Assembly (NCBI GenBank): GCA_902826615.1
Contig: CADEFN010000004.1
Span: 248,001 to 312,000 of the forward strand
From: an uncultured Gemmatimonadota bacterium
GTDB taxonomy: Bacteria; Gemmatimonadota; Gemmatimonadetes; Gemmatimonadales; Gemmatimonadaceae
Length of the DNA: 64,000 nt
Reading direction: 5' to 3'
The translations under genes and the position numbers were made by a program. The notes under the pieces are model-generated. The model was given only the letters and a program-made list of their open reading frames with translations, was not told the DNA's origin and searched no databases. Every line of letters starts with the position of its first letter. The stretch's first letter is position 1. Positions 47,187-57,030 of this stretch are shown one piece after another.

Positions 47187-48266
47187 ATGACAAGAAAGCA
47201 ACCCGGTTCCTGGCTGGGGGCCGTTGACCGGTGGCGTTGCATCCGCGGAACCCTGCGATCGGCGATCCAAACGCTCTCCATCATCCTGGTCGCCTCGCTC
47301 GGTTGCACCACGGAACCGACGAGCGTGTTCCAGGGCCAGCTCCACATCTCCGGTCTACTCAAGTTCAGCCTCACCATCGGCGCCAATCACCAGCTGAGCC
47401 TGGTCAGCGTTGGGCCGAACGGGGTGCAGACTCCTGTGACGGGAACGTGGGCATCTTCGGACCCCAAGGTCGTCGTCGTCGACGAAAAAGGACTTGCGCG
47501 TGCCGTCGGCCACGGGAGGGCGACCATTACGGCGACCTCGGGATCAAGGACCGCTCGCACCATTGTCGAAACTCACCCTGCCACAGTCCGGCTCAGGTTG
47601 GCCAGCGGCGGTACCGGCGTGGAAGTCGGAAAGAGTCATGAGATCATCGCCGAGTTCCTCGATGCCGAGGGAGAGGTGGTCGAGGTCTCGTCCCACATGA
47701 CCTGGTCAGCATCTGGGGTGCCTGCGATTGACGTATACGAAACTTCGGGGATTTCCCGAGCAACGATTCGCCCGATGTTCGCGGGTGAGATAGAGGTAGT
47801 GGTCAGATCCTTCGGGCTCGTTAATGAGTCCGACAGCCAACCCGGGCCTGCGGCCATGCTGCGCCTGACAGCGTGGTCGTTGTCTGACACACGGTACCCC
47901 GTGCTGGCGATCAACGAATACTCGATGCTCTACACAAGCGCGCCAGGTGCGCGGTATTTCGCGCCTGACATCGCGGTCACTTCGCTGGTCAACATGACCA
48001 TTACGCAGGTCGTCTTTGCCGGGCACACCTCCGCCTGCGCCGCGGTGCCACTGGAGGGCGGACAAAAGACTTTCCTCTTCGACTTCCAGCCCTATGACTT
48101 CGGCTGGGCTGTCGAATCGGTCCCGGAGAGAATGGCACCGATCGCCCGCGTGTCCGCCGTCCTCGAGGATGGGCGTCGCGTGACAGCGGAGGCGTCCGGC
48201 CCTCTCGTTGACCTCATCGGCATCCAGGATCGGGGCACACCAACCTTCGGCTGGTATGAATGCTGA
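47187..48266 (+). CDS. BIG2-like lipoprotein
   Basis: A 359-residue lipoprotein (lipobox VASLGC, Cys40, after an unusually long basic N-terminus). One clear BIG2-type Ig domain (GTWASSDPKVVVVDEKGLAR, then GRATITATSGSRTARTIVET) is followed by a second, weaker one (VEVGKSHEIIAEFLDAEG, MTWSASGVPAIDV). The C-terminal third is beta-rich and unassigned, and ends in FGWYEC. GAGG lies close to the ATG at 47187. It is divergent from the Oar-like receptor (162 bases) and followed by a beta-helix lipoprotein. A structural or adhesive surface protein is inferred from BIG2 domains, whose ligands here are unknown. Confidence 0.75.
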   Translation: MTRKQPGSWLGAVDRWRCIRGTLRSAIQTLSIILVASLGCTTEPTSVFQGQLHISGLLKFSLTIGANHQLSLVSVGPNGVQTPVTGTWASSDPKVVVVDEKGLARAVGHGRATITATSGSRTARTIVETHPATVRLRLASGGTGVEVGKSHEIIAEFLDAEGEVVEVSSHMTWSASGVPAIDVYETSGISRATIRPMFAGEIEVVVRSFGLVNESDSQPGPAAMLRLTAWSLSDTRYPVLAINEYSMLYTSAPGARYFAPDIAVTSLVNMTITQVVFAGHTSACAAVPLEGGQKTFLFDFQPYDFGWAVESVPERMAPIARVSAVLEDGRRVTAEASGPLVDLIGIQDRGTPTFGWYEC

Positions 48267-48346
48267 TGATGACCCGCAAGGACGCCGACCGAAGGACGCT
48301 TCTGACAGCCACCCGCCTGTCCTCCCCATTTCATCACGGACCGCAC

Positions 48347-49789
48347 ATGCACACACAGATCACGCGACGTCACCTCGGCCCGAGAGCTGCGATGGTCGCC
48401 CTCATGGCCCTCGTCGCTTGTAGCGACGCAGCAGAACCACCACCGTTCCAGGAACGCGCCGTGGTCTGCGAGCCAGGCGCCACCACATCAACCGAACTGC
48501 CAGTCGCGCGGCTGGGCGACCTTGTCGCCCGTGGCGGATACGTGGCTCGGCTGCTGGTGGACCGCGACATCACGCCGACACCTGGTGTGGTCTTTCGCCG
48601 CATCACGGACGCGCTGAAACAAGCGAGAGAAAGCCGTAGTCTGACCGCGAGTCGCGGAAGTGCCTGTCGCATCGTCATTCAGGTGTCCCCCGGTACCTAC
48701 GTGGGCACCACCGGCACCCCGGCGGGCCCGGACATCGAGCAACTCCCGCTCCTGATTGACATTCCGAACGTCACGTTGCGTGGTGCCTACGACATGCCGG
48801 TCGACGCCGCTGGACGCGCTTCAGGTCCCAGTGCCGGGCTCCGTGCCTCGGTGCTGCGCGCCGATCCGCCACTCCGGATCTTCGGGCCCACCAACAACAC
48901 GCGATACGCCGAAGTCCTGGTGGCCGTCGACGCCGGTGGCGATCGCAATGGTCACAACGCGCGCATCGAAGGGTTTGTGTTTCAGTCGGGACATCAGACA
49001 CCCGACACCGTGGCCGGCGTTGGTGTCCTCAGCTTGCGGGCCGAGGGGATCGAGGTGATCGGCAACAGCTTTGAAGGCAATTTCTCCGAGCGGGTGGATG
49101 TGCGCTCCGGTGGCGTCAGGGTGGAACGCAATTACTCGAGTGGGCCCGGTGGCACCTGCGACATCTGCATGAACGGTCCGGGGACAAACTTCATCGTGCG
49201 CTCCAATACCCTGGTGGATGGTGGAGTGCCCGGGGTGCTGATCATGCCGTTTACCCTGCTTCCCTTGCCCCCGGGATTCCAGCAGCTCGTGGTGCCCCGG
49301 ACGTCGACCGCCACGGTGGTCGTCGATAACAACGATGTCAGCGGCCATCAGCGAGTGCCCGTGGGAACCGCCTACCGCGTCGCAGCCATTGGCAATGGCG
49401 CCCCTGACGTGCAGGGAACGGTGAACGTGTCCCTCACCCGCAACCTGTCGACGGACAACCGGTTCGGGTTGATCATCGAAGGTGGGTTTCCGGTGGCGGG
49501 CACCACCCTCCGAGGTGATGTGAATGTCTCGGCGTCGGGGAATACGTTCATCAACAGCTGTCAGGCGAACCTGCTGATCTCCCTGTCCCGCCATTCGACT
49601 GGCCTGGGCCTTGGCGTACTACCGTACCTTCGCAGCTCCACCTTCGCGCTCTCACTTGGTGCGGAACTCCCCTTTGCCGACGCCTGGTTCTCGCACCCCG
49701 CGGCCCTTGGTAACACGCTGCGCGTAGATGGGGCCGACATGCCAAATGGCACGCGCGCCCCCTACAATGCCGCGAAGGTGTGCCTGTAG
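48347..49789 (+). CDS. Right-handed beta-helix lipoprotein
   Basis: A 480-residue lipoprotein (lipobox LMALVAC, Cys25). The body has repeats typical of parallel beta-helix proteins: NARIEGFVFQSG, LRAEGIEVIGNSFEGNF, GGVRVERNYSS, FIVRSNTLVDGGVPGVLI, TVVVDNNDVSG, VNVSASGNTFIN, with Asn-rich turns. Several conserved families with this fold (pectate lyase-like, PbH1) bind or cut polysaccharides, but no catalytic motif was found. It lies 80 bases after the BIG2 lipoprotein and is probably co-expressed. The ATG at 48347 directly precedes the signal peptide; an earlier frame start at 48260 overlaps the previous gene. It converges on the amidase, with 5 bases between stop codons. Confidence 0.75.
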   Translation: MHTQITRRHLGPRAAMVALMALVACSDAAEPPPFQERAVVCEPGATTSTELPVARLGDLVARGGYVARLLVDRDITPTPGVVFRRITDALKQARESRSLTASRGSACRIVIQVSPGTYVGTTGTPAGPDIEQLPLLIDIPNVTLRGAYDMPVDAAGRASGPSAGLRASVLRADPPLRIFGPTNNTRYAEVLVAVDAGGDRNGHNARIEGFVFQSGHQTPDTVAGVGVLSLRAEGIEVIGNSFEGNFSERVDVRSGGVRVERNYSSGPGGTCDICMNGPGTNFIVRSNTLVDGGVPGVLIMPFTLLPLPPGFQQLVVPRTSTATVVVDNNDVSGHQRVPVGTAYRVAAIGNGAPDVQGTVNVSLTRNLSTDNRFGLIIEGGFPVAGTTLRGDVNVSASGNTFINSCQANLLISLSRHSTGLGLGVLPYLRSSTFALSLGAELPFADAWFSHPAALGNTLRVDGADMPNGTRAPYNAAKVCL

Positions 49790-49794
49790 CCGGT

Positions 49795-51600
49795 CTACAG
49801 GGCCGGCCTCTTGAGGTGGATGTCCGCGGCCTCCTGAAAACGGTGCGCCACGGAAAGAATCTTGTCGTCGGCAAACAGGGCACCGATGATCGTCGCACAA
49901 ATCGGCTGCGCCTTGAGTTCGAGGCGGGGAGCGTTCTGCCCTCCCCCGCCTCCACCACCCGGCCCCTGCTGCTGCACCGGAACATCGAACTTGTAGGGCA
50001 CCACGGCACACGGATGACCGGTCTGCGCATTTTGCCCCACGTCCGCCGACGGTGCGGCGATGAACATGTCCAGCTCCTTCATGTATTCGCCCCAGCGCTG
50101 CACCAGCGCATAACGCCGCCGCTGGTTCTGCATGAAGTCGAATCCGCGCACGGTTCGGGCGCTCACAAACCGCGGGTTCCAGTCGCTGCCCGCAGTTGGG
50201 TTGGGCGGCGGCCCTCCTGGCGTGGCCGGTGGCGGACCGCCAGCGCCCGGTCCTCCCCCACCACGCGGTGTTTCGGGCAGAGCCGACAAGTCCAGACCGA
50301 TCTCCTTTGCCTTCCGCTGCACATACTCGTCGAAGGCCGCCGCCCCCTCGACGCCCAGCCCACTCCCCGACCCGGGCACCGTGGGCCGCGCGCCCACCGC
50401 TTTGGGGTTCATGCCCAGCTCACGGAGTTTGTCCACGAATTCCTTTGGCGCGGCCGGGTCCACCCCGATCCGCAGCGAACCTAACGCAATCTTGCGATCG
50501 AACTCGAATGGTGCCATCACCGTGGACGGATCCTTCTCGTCCACACCATGCAGCACGTTGAAGACCATGGCGCAGTCTTCCACGGTGCGGCACATGGGAC
50601 CCACACGGTCCATCGACCAGGCCAGCACCATGCCGCCATACCGGCTGACGCGGCCAAAGGTGGGACGCAGCGCACTGATCCCGTTGCGGATACTTGGGCT
50701 CACGATCGAGCCCGACGTCTCTGTCCCGATGCTGAACGCGACACACCCCGCGGCCGTCGCCGAGCCCGGTCCCGCGGACGATCCGCTGGCGCCCTGCACG
50801 ATGTTCCACGGATTGTTCGTGCGGCCCCGGAACCACTGATCGCCCTGGGCAAACATCCCCGTCGACAGCTTGGCGAGAAGCACGGCGCCTGCTTCGCGCA
50901 ACCGGACGACCACCTCCGCGTCCTCGTCGATGATGCGGTTCTCGAAGTCTCGTGTGCCCCATGCGGTCGGGACGCCTTTTGTGCTGAAGAGATCCTTGAG
51001 CCCGTACGGAAGTCCATGCAGGGGTCCACGATACCGCCCGGCCGCAATCTCGGCGTCCGCACGCGCCGCCTCCGCCCGCGCCTGCTCGGGCATGATGGTC
51101 ACGGCAAAGAGCAGCGTGGGGTTGTAGCGCTGCAACCGCTCGAGATAGATGTTGGTCAGCTGCAGCGACGTCACCTTGCGCGCCTTGATCAGCGCAGACA
51201 AACGATGCGCAGGCAGGAACGCCAGGTCCTCGGCGCTGGTGGGCACCGCCCCGTCCCATTTGGCCACCTTGAACTCGGCGCGATCGAAGGCCGCACGCCC
51301 GCGCTCGCGCGCCAGCTTTTCCATGAACGCCCCGGTGCCTCCCGGGTATGGCTGGAACTGCAGCGCCGGCGCCTCGCCGTTGCCTAACGGGAGTGGTGGC
51401 GTCTGCGGCTGCTGCTGCACCGGGGCTGCCGTCGGCGCCTGGGCCTGTCCTGCGCCAGACCAGCCGAGGGTGGTGGCTGCGGCCGAGGCCAGCGAGAACA
51501 GCATGAAGCGGCGTCGGTCGAGTCCTTCGAGACCAAGGGCGTCGGCCTGGGCTGACACATCGAGTTCAGCCTGAGCCAGCAGGTCTTCAGCGTTGTGCAT
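49795..51600 (-). CDS. Amidase, probable Tat-exported
   Basis: A 601-residue amidase-signature enzyme. The N-terminal DRRRFMLFSLASAAATTLG is a twin-arginine (Tat) signal. The catalytic triad is visible: Lys202 in YGLKDLF, cis-Ser274 in GASGSSAGPG, and the nucleophile Ser298 in GTETSGSI, which is 24 residues from the cis-Ser as in the family. The usual Asp in the GTDTGGS motif is Glu here, a small change. A Gly/Pro-rich linker (GGGGPGAGGPPPATPGGPPP) and a GGGGGGG segment interrupt the late part. It would hydrolyse amides in the periplasm, with an unknown substrate. The start at 51600 is set by the Tat signal position; the extension to 51804 is rejected. It lies in tail-to-tail contact with the beta-helix gene. 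Confidence 0.9.
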   Translation of the reverse strand: MHNAEDLLAQAELDVSAQADALGLEGLDRRRFMLFSLASAAATTLGWSGAGQAQAPTAAPVQQQPQTPPLPLGNGEAPALQFQPYPGGTGAFMEKLARERGRAAFDRAEFKVAKWDGAVPTSAEDLAFLPAHRLSALIKARKVTSLQLTNIYLERLQRYNPTLLFAVTIMPEQARAEAARADAEIAAGRYRGPLHGLPYGLKDLFSTKGVPTAWGTRDFENRIIDEDAEVVVRLREAGAVLLAKLSTGMFAQGDQWFRGRTNNPWNIVQGASGSSAGPGSATAAGCVAFSIGTETSGSIVSPSIRNGISALRPTFGRVSRYGGMVLAWSMDRVGPMCRTVEDCAMVFNVLHGVDEKDPSTVMAPFEFDRKIALGSLRIGVDPAAPKEFVDKLRELGMNPKAVGARPTVPGSGSGLGVEGAAAFDEYVQRKAKEIGLDLSALPETPRGGGGPGAGGPPPATPGGPPPNPTAGSDWNPRFVSARTVRGFDFMQNQRRRYALVQRWGEYMKELDMFIAAPSADVGQNAQTGHPCAVVPYKFDVPVQQQGPGGGGGGGQNAPRLELKAQPICATIIGALFADDKILSVAHRFQEAADIHLKRPAL

Positions 51601-51671
51601 GGGCGCGGGGTAAGGGGATCGCGCAGGAATCTGCCCCCCGTACGCGCCGAGGGAAGCCGCCGCCCCCCTCC

Positions 51672-53051
51672 CTACTGCACGGTGATGGTCGCGCTGGCGC
51701 GCTGCCCCTCGGATTCCGCAAAAATAAGAACCGACCCGCGCGCGAGGCCTGTCACCAGGCCCTGCGCCGTCACCCGCGCAATCGTGGCCGACCCAGAAAG
51801 CCACGTTACGACACGACCCGTCAGCGCGACGCCCGCGGCATCAAAAGTCGCCGCCGTCAGCTGGAATGTCTGGCCCCGGTTTATGGAGATGGTGGGCGGA
51901 GTGATAGTCACTCGAGCGACCGGAACGGTGGTCACCGTCACCGTTGCGTTGGCACTTTTTCCCTCGACCGTGGCGGTGATCCGCGCGGTCCCGGGCGCGA
52001 CCCCCGTGACCACCCCAGCAGACGACACCGTGGCAATTGTCGCCGCCGAGGTCACCCACGTCGCGGCGCGTCCTCCGAGCAGCCCCCCCGCACTGTCTGC
52101 CGGAAGGGCGATCAGGGGAGCGGTTTTGGAGACACCGAGAGTGAGTGTGTTAGGCACGACACTCACGGACGCCACGGGCACCGGGATCACTGTCACGGTG
52201 GCCGTGGCCGTTCGGCCCTCGCTCGTCGCCGTGATCGTCGCCGTTCCTGGGGCGAGGCCAATCACCACGCCAGTTGAAGACACCGAAGCAACCGCTGGCG
52301 CCGACGACGTCCAGCTGACAAACCGTCCGGTGATTACGGCATTGTCTGCTGCCCTGAGTGTGGCAGTAAACGGCACCGACCTCCCGACGAGCATTGATGC
52401 CGTCGCTGGAGCAACTGTCACCCGGGCCACAGCCAGTGCCTGCACCGCAATCACGGCGGTCCCCGTCACCCCGGCCACGGTTGCGGTGATACTCACCGTG
52501 CCGGGGGTCATTCCCTGCACCGTCCCCAGCGCATTGACGGACGCCACTGCCGCGCTGCTCGAGCGCCAGGTGATGGGACGCCCCTGGATGGTGTCTCCCG
52601 ACGCTTCGAGGGCGTCCGCCCGCAACGTCAGACTGGCGCCGACGCCAACACCCGACGTGGAGGGCGTCACACGCACCACGGAAATAGGCGGGGCCGCGAC
52701 CGTCACTTGCACCAGCCCCGATTTACCACCGGCACTGGCCGCGATGCGCGCAGTTCCGGGAGCGATGGCCGAAACGATCCCGACCGCCGATACCGTGGCC
52801 ACCGCGGTTGCTGATGACGCCCAATACACACGCCGATCCGGCAGCAGCGCGCCTTCGGTTGAACGCACCTCGGCGTTGACCACACTGTCCTCGCCCTGAG
52901 TGAGCGCGAGGTTCGCCGGCGTCACGTCAACGCGGGCAATGTCTTCGCCAAGCGTGGACTGATCGCTACACGACCCGATAGTCGCGAGCAGCACCAGCAC
53001 GCCGACGCGACGCGTCAGCCACAGTGTGGGGCACTCGAGGCAGCAACTCAT
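51672..53051 (-). CDS. Lipoprotein of five tandem BIG2 domains
   Basis: A 459-residue lipoprotein (lipobox ATIGSC, Cys28) made almost wholly of five consecutive BIG2 Ig-like domains of about 80-85 residues. Each shows the pattern V-x-V-x-P ... ITW/VSW-x-S-S-x-x-A-x-A-S/TVS ... G-x-V-x-G-x-A-P-G-T-A-x-I-T-A. The final domain ends the protein, so there is no anchor or enzymatic domain. Such strings act as surface stalks or adhesins in other bacteria. It lies 71 bases upstream of the amidase on the same strand and may be co-transcribed with it. The start at 53051 is set by the signal peptide; the longer frame to 53903 is antisense shadow of the LAL gene. Confidence 0.85.
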   Translation of the reverse strand: MSCCLECPTLWLTRRVGVLVLLATIGSCSDQSTLGEDIARVDVTPANLALTQGEDSVVNAEVRSTEGALLPDRRVYWASSATAVATVSAVGIVSAIAPGTARIAASAGGKSGLVQVTVAAPPISVVRVTPSTSGVGVGASLTLRADALEASGDTIQGRPITWRSSSAAVASVNALGTVQGMTPGTVSITATVAGVTGTAVIAVQALAVARVTVAPATASMLVGRSVPFTATLRAADNAVITGRFVSWTSSAPAVASVSSTGVVIGLAPGTATITATSEGRTATATVTVIPVPVASVSVVPNTLTLGVSKTAPLIALPADSAGGLLGGRAATWVTSAATIATVSSAGVVTGVAPGTARITATVEGKSANATVTVTTVPVARVTITPPTISINRGQTFQLTAATFDAAGVALTGRVVTWLSGSATIARVTAQGLVTGLARGSVLIFAESEGQRASATITVQ

Positions 53052-53291
53052 GTGAGCATGTGACTTGGCATCCAGTATGTGGACACCCGGCGCTTTCGAC
53101 AACCCGACGCCGATATGGCTGACCCCTTGAGGATGCCACGGCGACTCCCTGTGACGCCGGTCACCCTGACCGACAGAACCCTCGAGACCGTCGATCCCGT
53201 CGCAGGCATTCGACCCCATCTGGGGTAAAGCTGGGCCGCATAGATTGTGCGAGAGGGTGAGAGCAAGGTCTCGTCCATCCGCGGGCCGGAA

Positions 53292-55910
53292 ATGTCGCCA
53301 ATGCCGCAATTGGAGCTGCTCGAACGGGCAAGCGAACTCGCTGCGCTGACCGCTGCGCTCGATGATGCTGCGCAAGGCAGAGGGGCGATCGCGCTCGTCA
53401 GCGGCGAAGCCGGGATTGGCAAGACCGCTCTGGTCACGCACTTCGCTCGGAGGGTCGCCGATCGAGTCCGCACCCTCTGGGGAGCGTGCGACCCGCTCTT
53501 GACTCCGCGTCCCCTCGGTCCGCTTCACGACATCGCGCGCGTATCCAGCCCGCGACTTCTCGCGGCACTTGGCGGCTCCGGAGGGCGCGAGGCGATTTTC
53601 ACGGCCGCGCTTGACGAGCTTCAGCGCGGCAGGGGCGCGACGCTCTGTGTCATCGAAGACGCGCATTGGGCCGACGAAGCGACGCTCGACCTCCTCCGCT
53701 TTCTCGGCCGTCGCATCGCGAACGCCCCCGCGCTCATCGTCGTCACCTACCGCGACGACGAGATGGGGGCCACTCATCCGCTGCGCGCCGCATTGGGGCA
53801 ATTGCCAGGAAGTGCCCTCAGGCGCGTTAGGCCTGCCGCGCTGTCGCCAGTCGCGGTGTCGCGGCTTGCTCGCGATGCGGGACAGCCAGCGACGGGTCTT
53901 CACGAAATCACCGGGGGAAATCCCTTCTTCGTTACCGAGGCACTGGCGGCCGGGGACGGCGACGTGCCCCCAACCGTGCGGGACGCCGTGCTGGCGCGCA
54001 CCGCGCGTCTTTCACTAGACGCTCAATGCATCACGGAGCTCGCATCCGTCGTTCCGATGCGCACCGAGGGGTGGCTCATCGAGGCCTTGCTCGCGCCGCC
54101 GACGGCGGCACTCGACGAATGTGTGTCGGCCGGGATGGTGCGCGACGCCGAAGGCGCGCTGCGCTTCCGGCACGAGCTCGCCCGCCGGGCGGTCGAGGAA
54201 TCGCTGGCACCGGAACGGCGACGGCAGCTCCATGCACGATGCCTTGATACCTTGCGCCGCGTGGGCGCGGCTGACCCGGCGCGCGCGGACGTTGCCCGCC
54301 TGGTCCACCACGCCGAGGGCGCTCGGGACACGGTCGCACTTCGCGAGCTGGCGCCCCTCGCCGCCGAGCAGGCAGCCGCTGCCGGTGCACATCGTGAGGC
54401 GGTGAAGCACTTTGCCCGCGCGCTTCGCCACACCCTCGCGCTTCTGCCGACCGAGCGCGCTCGGCTCCTCGAGCGTCACGCCTACGAGTGCTACCTCACG
54501 GATCAGATGCCGGAGGCGATCGCCGCTCGTCAGGAGGCGCTCCGGCTCTGGCAGACATCAGGCAACGAGGAGCGCGCTGGCGAGACCCTGCGCTGGCTTT
54601 CTCGTTTGCACTGGTTCATCGGCCAGCGCGCCGACGCCGAGCGCTATGGTCGCGAAGCCGTGGACGTGCTCGAGCGAGTACCACGTGGGAGCGCACTGGC
54701 GATGGCCTACAGCAATGTCGCCCAGCTGGCGATGCTCGCCGACGACGTCGAGGGCGCGCTCCTCTGGGGCAACCGGGCGATCGCCATCGCCGAACCGTTA
54801 GGCGACGCGGCCACTCTCTCGCATGCGCTCAACAATGTCGGCACTGCCGAATGCGTTTACGAACGACCGGGCGGGTATGAACGACTGGAACGTGCGCTCG
54901 TCATCGCCCAGGAACACCAGTTGCACGAGCACATTGCACGGGCCTACACAAATCTCGCGTCAACGACGATCCTGTCTCGCAAGCTCGAGGCGGCCCGTCG
55001 CTGGCTCGATGAAGGCATCGCGTTCAGTACCGAGCACGACCTCGACTCGTGGGTGCTCTACATGCGCGCCTGGCGCGCTCACCTGCGCTTTCAAACCGGG
55101 GAGTGGGACTCAGCCGTCGACGATGCATGCGCCGTCGCGGACAATCCGCGCGCCTCGGTCGTGAGCCGCATCCCCGCGCTCGCCGTGCTGGCACGGGTGC
55201 GGAGGCATCGCGAGCACCCGGGCTGGGAGGCGCTGCTCGACGAGACCCGTGCCCTCGCAATCGGTGCTGACGAATTGCAGCGCCGAGAAGCAGCCGCCTG
55301 TGCACGCGCCGAGGCGGCATGGCTCAGCGGCAATGGTGAGCGAACGGGCGACGAGAGCGCGTGGGCCTATCCTCCTGACATGGAGGAGGTCACTCCGTGG
55401 CGCCGGGCGGAGCTCACGCTCTGGCTGTGGCGCGCTGGGCGAGTCGCGGGCCCGCTCGATGGCGTGCCGCACGTCGTGGGACTCTCGCTCGCAGGCGACT
55501 GGCGCGCTGCGGCCGCCGAGTGGAAGAACATCGGGAGTGTGGTCGACCAGGCACATGCTCTCGCGGATGCCGACGAGGAAGACGGGCTGCGCCAGTCGCT
55601 CGCGCTCTTCGAACGAATCGGCTCGCTCGCCGGCGCGACCATGGTCAGGCGGAAGCTTGCGAGCATGGGCGCCCGCGGAGTGCCGCGCGGCTCGCGTCCC
55701 TCGACGCGCGCACACCCGCTTGGACTCACTACGCGACAGCAGCAGATCCTCGGCCTCATCTGCGACGGGCTGAGCAATGCCGAGATCGCTGCGCGGCTCA
55801 ACGTCTCGGAAAAGACCGTCGACCACCACGTCTCGGCCGTGCTGGGCAAACTCGAGGTTCGGTCGCGGGCAAAAGCAGTGGCCAAGGCCGTCGCACTTGG
55901 GCTTCGTTAG
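53292..55910 (+). CDS. LuxR-family LAL transcriptional regulator
   Basis: An 872-residue regulator of the large ATP-binding LuxR (LAL) family. The N-terminal AAA ATPase has Walker A GEAGIGKT (38-45) and Walker B ending in Asp123 (LCVIEDAHWAD). A long helical middle with TPR-like repeats follows (AEQAAAAGAHREAVKHFA, MAYSNVAQLAMLADDV). The C-terminal LuxR helix-turn-helix is LTTRQQQILGLICDGLSNAE then NVSEKTVDHHV. LAL proteins bind ATP and a signal molecule, then activate target genes. The ATG at 53292 is chosen; a GTG at 53247 and an ATG at 53301 are alternatives. It is divergent from the BIG2 lipoprotein, and the DUF4242 gene follows 251 bases downstream, so either side may hold targets. Confidence 0.9.
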   Translation: MSPMPQLELLERASELAALTAALDDAAQGRGAIALVSGEAGIGKTALVTHFARRVADRVRTLWGACDPLLTPRPLGPLHDIARVSSPRLLAALGGSGGREAIFTAALDELQRGRGATLCVIEDAHWADEATLDLLRFLGRRIANAPALIVVTYRDDEMGATHPLRAALGQLPGSALRRVRPAALSPVAVSRLARDAGQPATGLHEITGGNPFFVTEALAAGDGDVPPTVRDAVLARTARLSLDAQCITELASVVPMRTEGWLIEALLAPPTAALDECVSAGMVRDAEGALRFRHELARRAVEESLAPERRRQLHARCLDTLRRVGAADPARADVARLVHHAEGARDTVALRELAPLAAEQAAAAGAHREAVKHFARALRHTLALLPTERARLLERHAYECYLTDQMPEAIAARQEALRLWQTSGNEERAGETLRWLSRLHWFIGQRADAERYGREAVDVLERVPRGSALAMAYSNVAQLAMLADDVEGALLWGNRAIAIAEPLGDAATLSHALNNVGTAECVYERPGGYERLERALVIAQEHQLHEHIARAYTNLASTTILSRKLEAARRWLDEGIAFSTEHDLDSWVLYMRAWRAHLRFQTGEWDSAVDDACAVADNPRASVVSRIPALAVLARVRRHREHPGWEALLDETRALAIGADELQRREAAACARAEAAWLSGNGERTGDESAWAYPPDMEEVTPWRRAELTLWLWRAGRVAGPLDGVPHVVGLSLAGDWRAAAAEWKNIGSVVDQAHALADADEEDGLRQSLALFERIGSLAGATMVRRKLASMGARGVPRGSRPSTRAHPLGLTTRQQQILGLICDGLSNAEIAARLNVSEKTVDHHVSAVLGKLEVRSRAKAVAKAVALGLR

Positions 55911-56161
55911 GTAGCCGCCGGGTCCTGCCCTCGCAGCTGGACGCTCGAGATGGACGCTGGTGCACCGAGCTCGGCCTCCGATCTCGTCGGCGCTTGGCGA
56001 CTCCGAGCGACGAGGCCCGCCCGGCTCGTTTTCGGCTCAGCCCTTCCAAGATAGGGATCGACCGAGGCCAAAATGGGGAACGCTCCCGATGTAGCGACAC
56101 TCCGGCCGAAACATGCTACGCGTGGCCGGAATGGTCCGGCTTTCAAAACAGGACAAGAGAC

Positions 56162-56446
56162 ATGCCTCGCTACATGGTCGAGCGCACCTTCCCGACCGGC
56201 CTTTCCGTGCCGGGTACGAAGGATGGCGCCGAGAGTTGCCTCCGCGTCGTCGAGAAAAACGCTGCCGAGGGAGTTACCTGGATTCACTCGTACGTCACCG
56301 ACGACCGGTCGAAAACATTTTGCATCTACGACGGCCCGAACCCGGAAGCCATTCGGCGAGTCGCGTCAGCAAATGGGCTGCCGGTGGACCGCATCGCATC
56401 AGTGCGCGTACTCGATCCGTACTTCCACGTCGCGGCGGAGGGCTGA
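56162..56446 (+). CDS. DUF4242-family small protein
   Basis: A 94-residue cytoplasmic protein with the DUF4242 pattern: MPRYMVERTFPTGLSVPG, then GVTWIHSYVTDDRSKTFCIY, PNPEAIRRVASANGLPVDRI, and VRVLDPYF. The family includes small ferredoxin-like-fold proteins described as nickel-responsive or nickel-binding; this role is known for some members only. GGACAAGAG lies just before the ATG. The stop is immediately followed by the next gene (GTG 56447 or ATG 56450), so the two are coupled. The stretch 55911-56161 upstream holds no gene. Confidence 0.85.
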   Translation: MPRYMVERTFPTGLSVPGTKDGAESCLRVVEKNAAEGVTWIHSYVTDDRSKTFCIYDGPNPEAIRRVASANGLPVDRIASVRVLDPYFHVAAEG

Positions 56447-56449
56447 GTG

Positions 56450-57019
56450 ATGCGCTACTCACCGATGCGTTACTCAGTGATTGTCGGCGCCGTGCTCGTC
56501 GCCGCCTGCGGCCGCGCTTCGAGCGATCCCGCGGCAACGGAGCCGCTGACGATTGTAAGGGAACACGAACCCGCGTCCCACGTTGCGGTGCAACTGACGC
56601 CCCAGGCTCTTCGCGAGCTCGCGGAGCTCCGAGCGGCAACAAAGCGGTATCGACGTCACGAGGTCGCCCTCGCGGCGGGGTACAAGGACTCGCTCACCGA
56701 GTGCATGACCGATCCCGTCGCCGGAGGCATGGGGCTGCACTATGGGTGGCTGTCCAGGTTCGACGGGACCGTGCAGCACGACGTGCCAGAGATCCTGGTA
56801 TACGAGCCACAGAAGGACGGGTCGCTCCGGTTCGTCGCCGTAGAGTTTGCGATTCCATTTGGGGCCTGGACGAGCGACACAGCGCCGTCGCTCTTTGGGC
56901 AGCCATTCCACAAGAACTTCCGCTTCGGGCTCTGGGTGCTGCACGTGTGGATCGGGCGCGAGAACCCGAACGGGCTGTTCATGGACTACAACCCGAAGGT
57001 GGGTTGCCCGAGGAAGTAA
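56450..57019 (+). CDS. Small conserved lipoprotein, function unknown
   Basis: A 189-residue lipoprotein (lipobox VLVAAC, Cys20) with the sequence GGMGLHYGW, then PEILVYEPQKDGSLRFVAVE, SLFGQPFHKNF, LHVWIGRENPNGLF and YNPKVGC. These blocks recur in a group of conserved exported hypotheticals, but I know no function. Several His, a Cys pair (C89-like ECMTDP and C186-like VGCP) and aromatic residues could make a metal or heme pocket; this is inference only. The GTG three bases earlier is an alternative start. It is coupled to the DUF4242 gene, so the two products may act in one process. Confidence 0.7.
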   Translation: MRYSPMRYSVIVGAVLVAACGRASSDPAATEPLTIVREHEPASHVAVQLTPQALRELAELRAATKRYRRHEVALAAGYKDSLTECMTDPVAGGMGLHYGWLSRFDGTVQHDVPEILVYEPQKDGSLRFVAVEFAIPFGAWTSDTAPSLFGQPFHKNFRFGLWVLHVWIGRENPNGLFMDYNPKVGCPRK

Positions 57020-57030
57020 CCGCCGTCAGG

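Noticed and set aside
55911-56161. A gene between the LAL regulator and DUF4242
   Set aside because: Frames here are only extensions of neighbours, without start signals or motifs.
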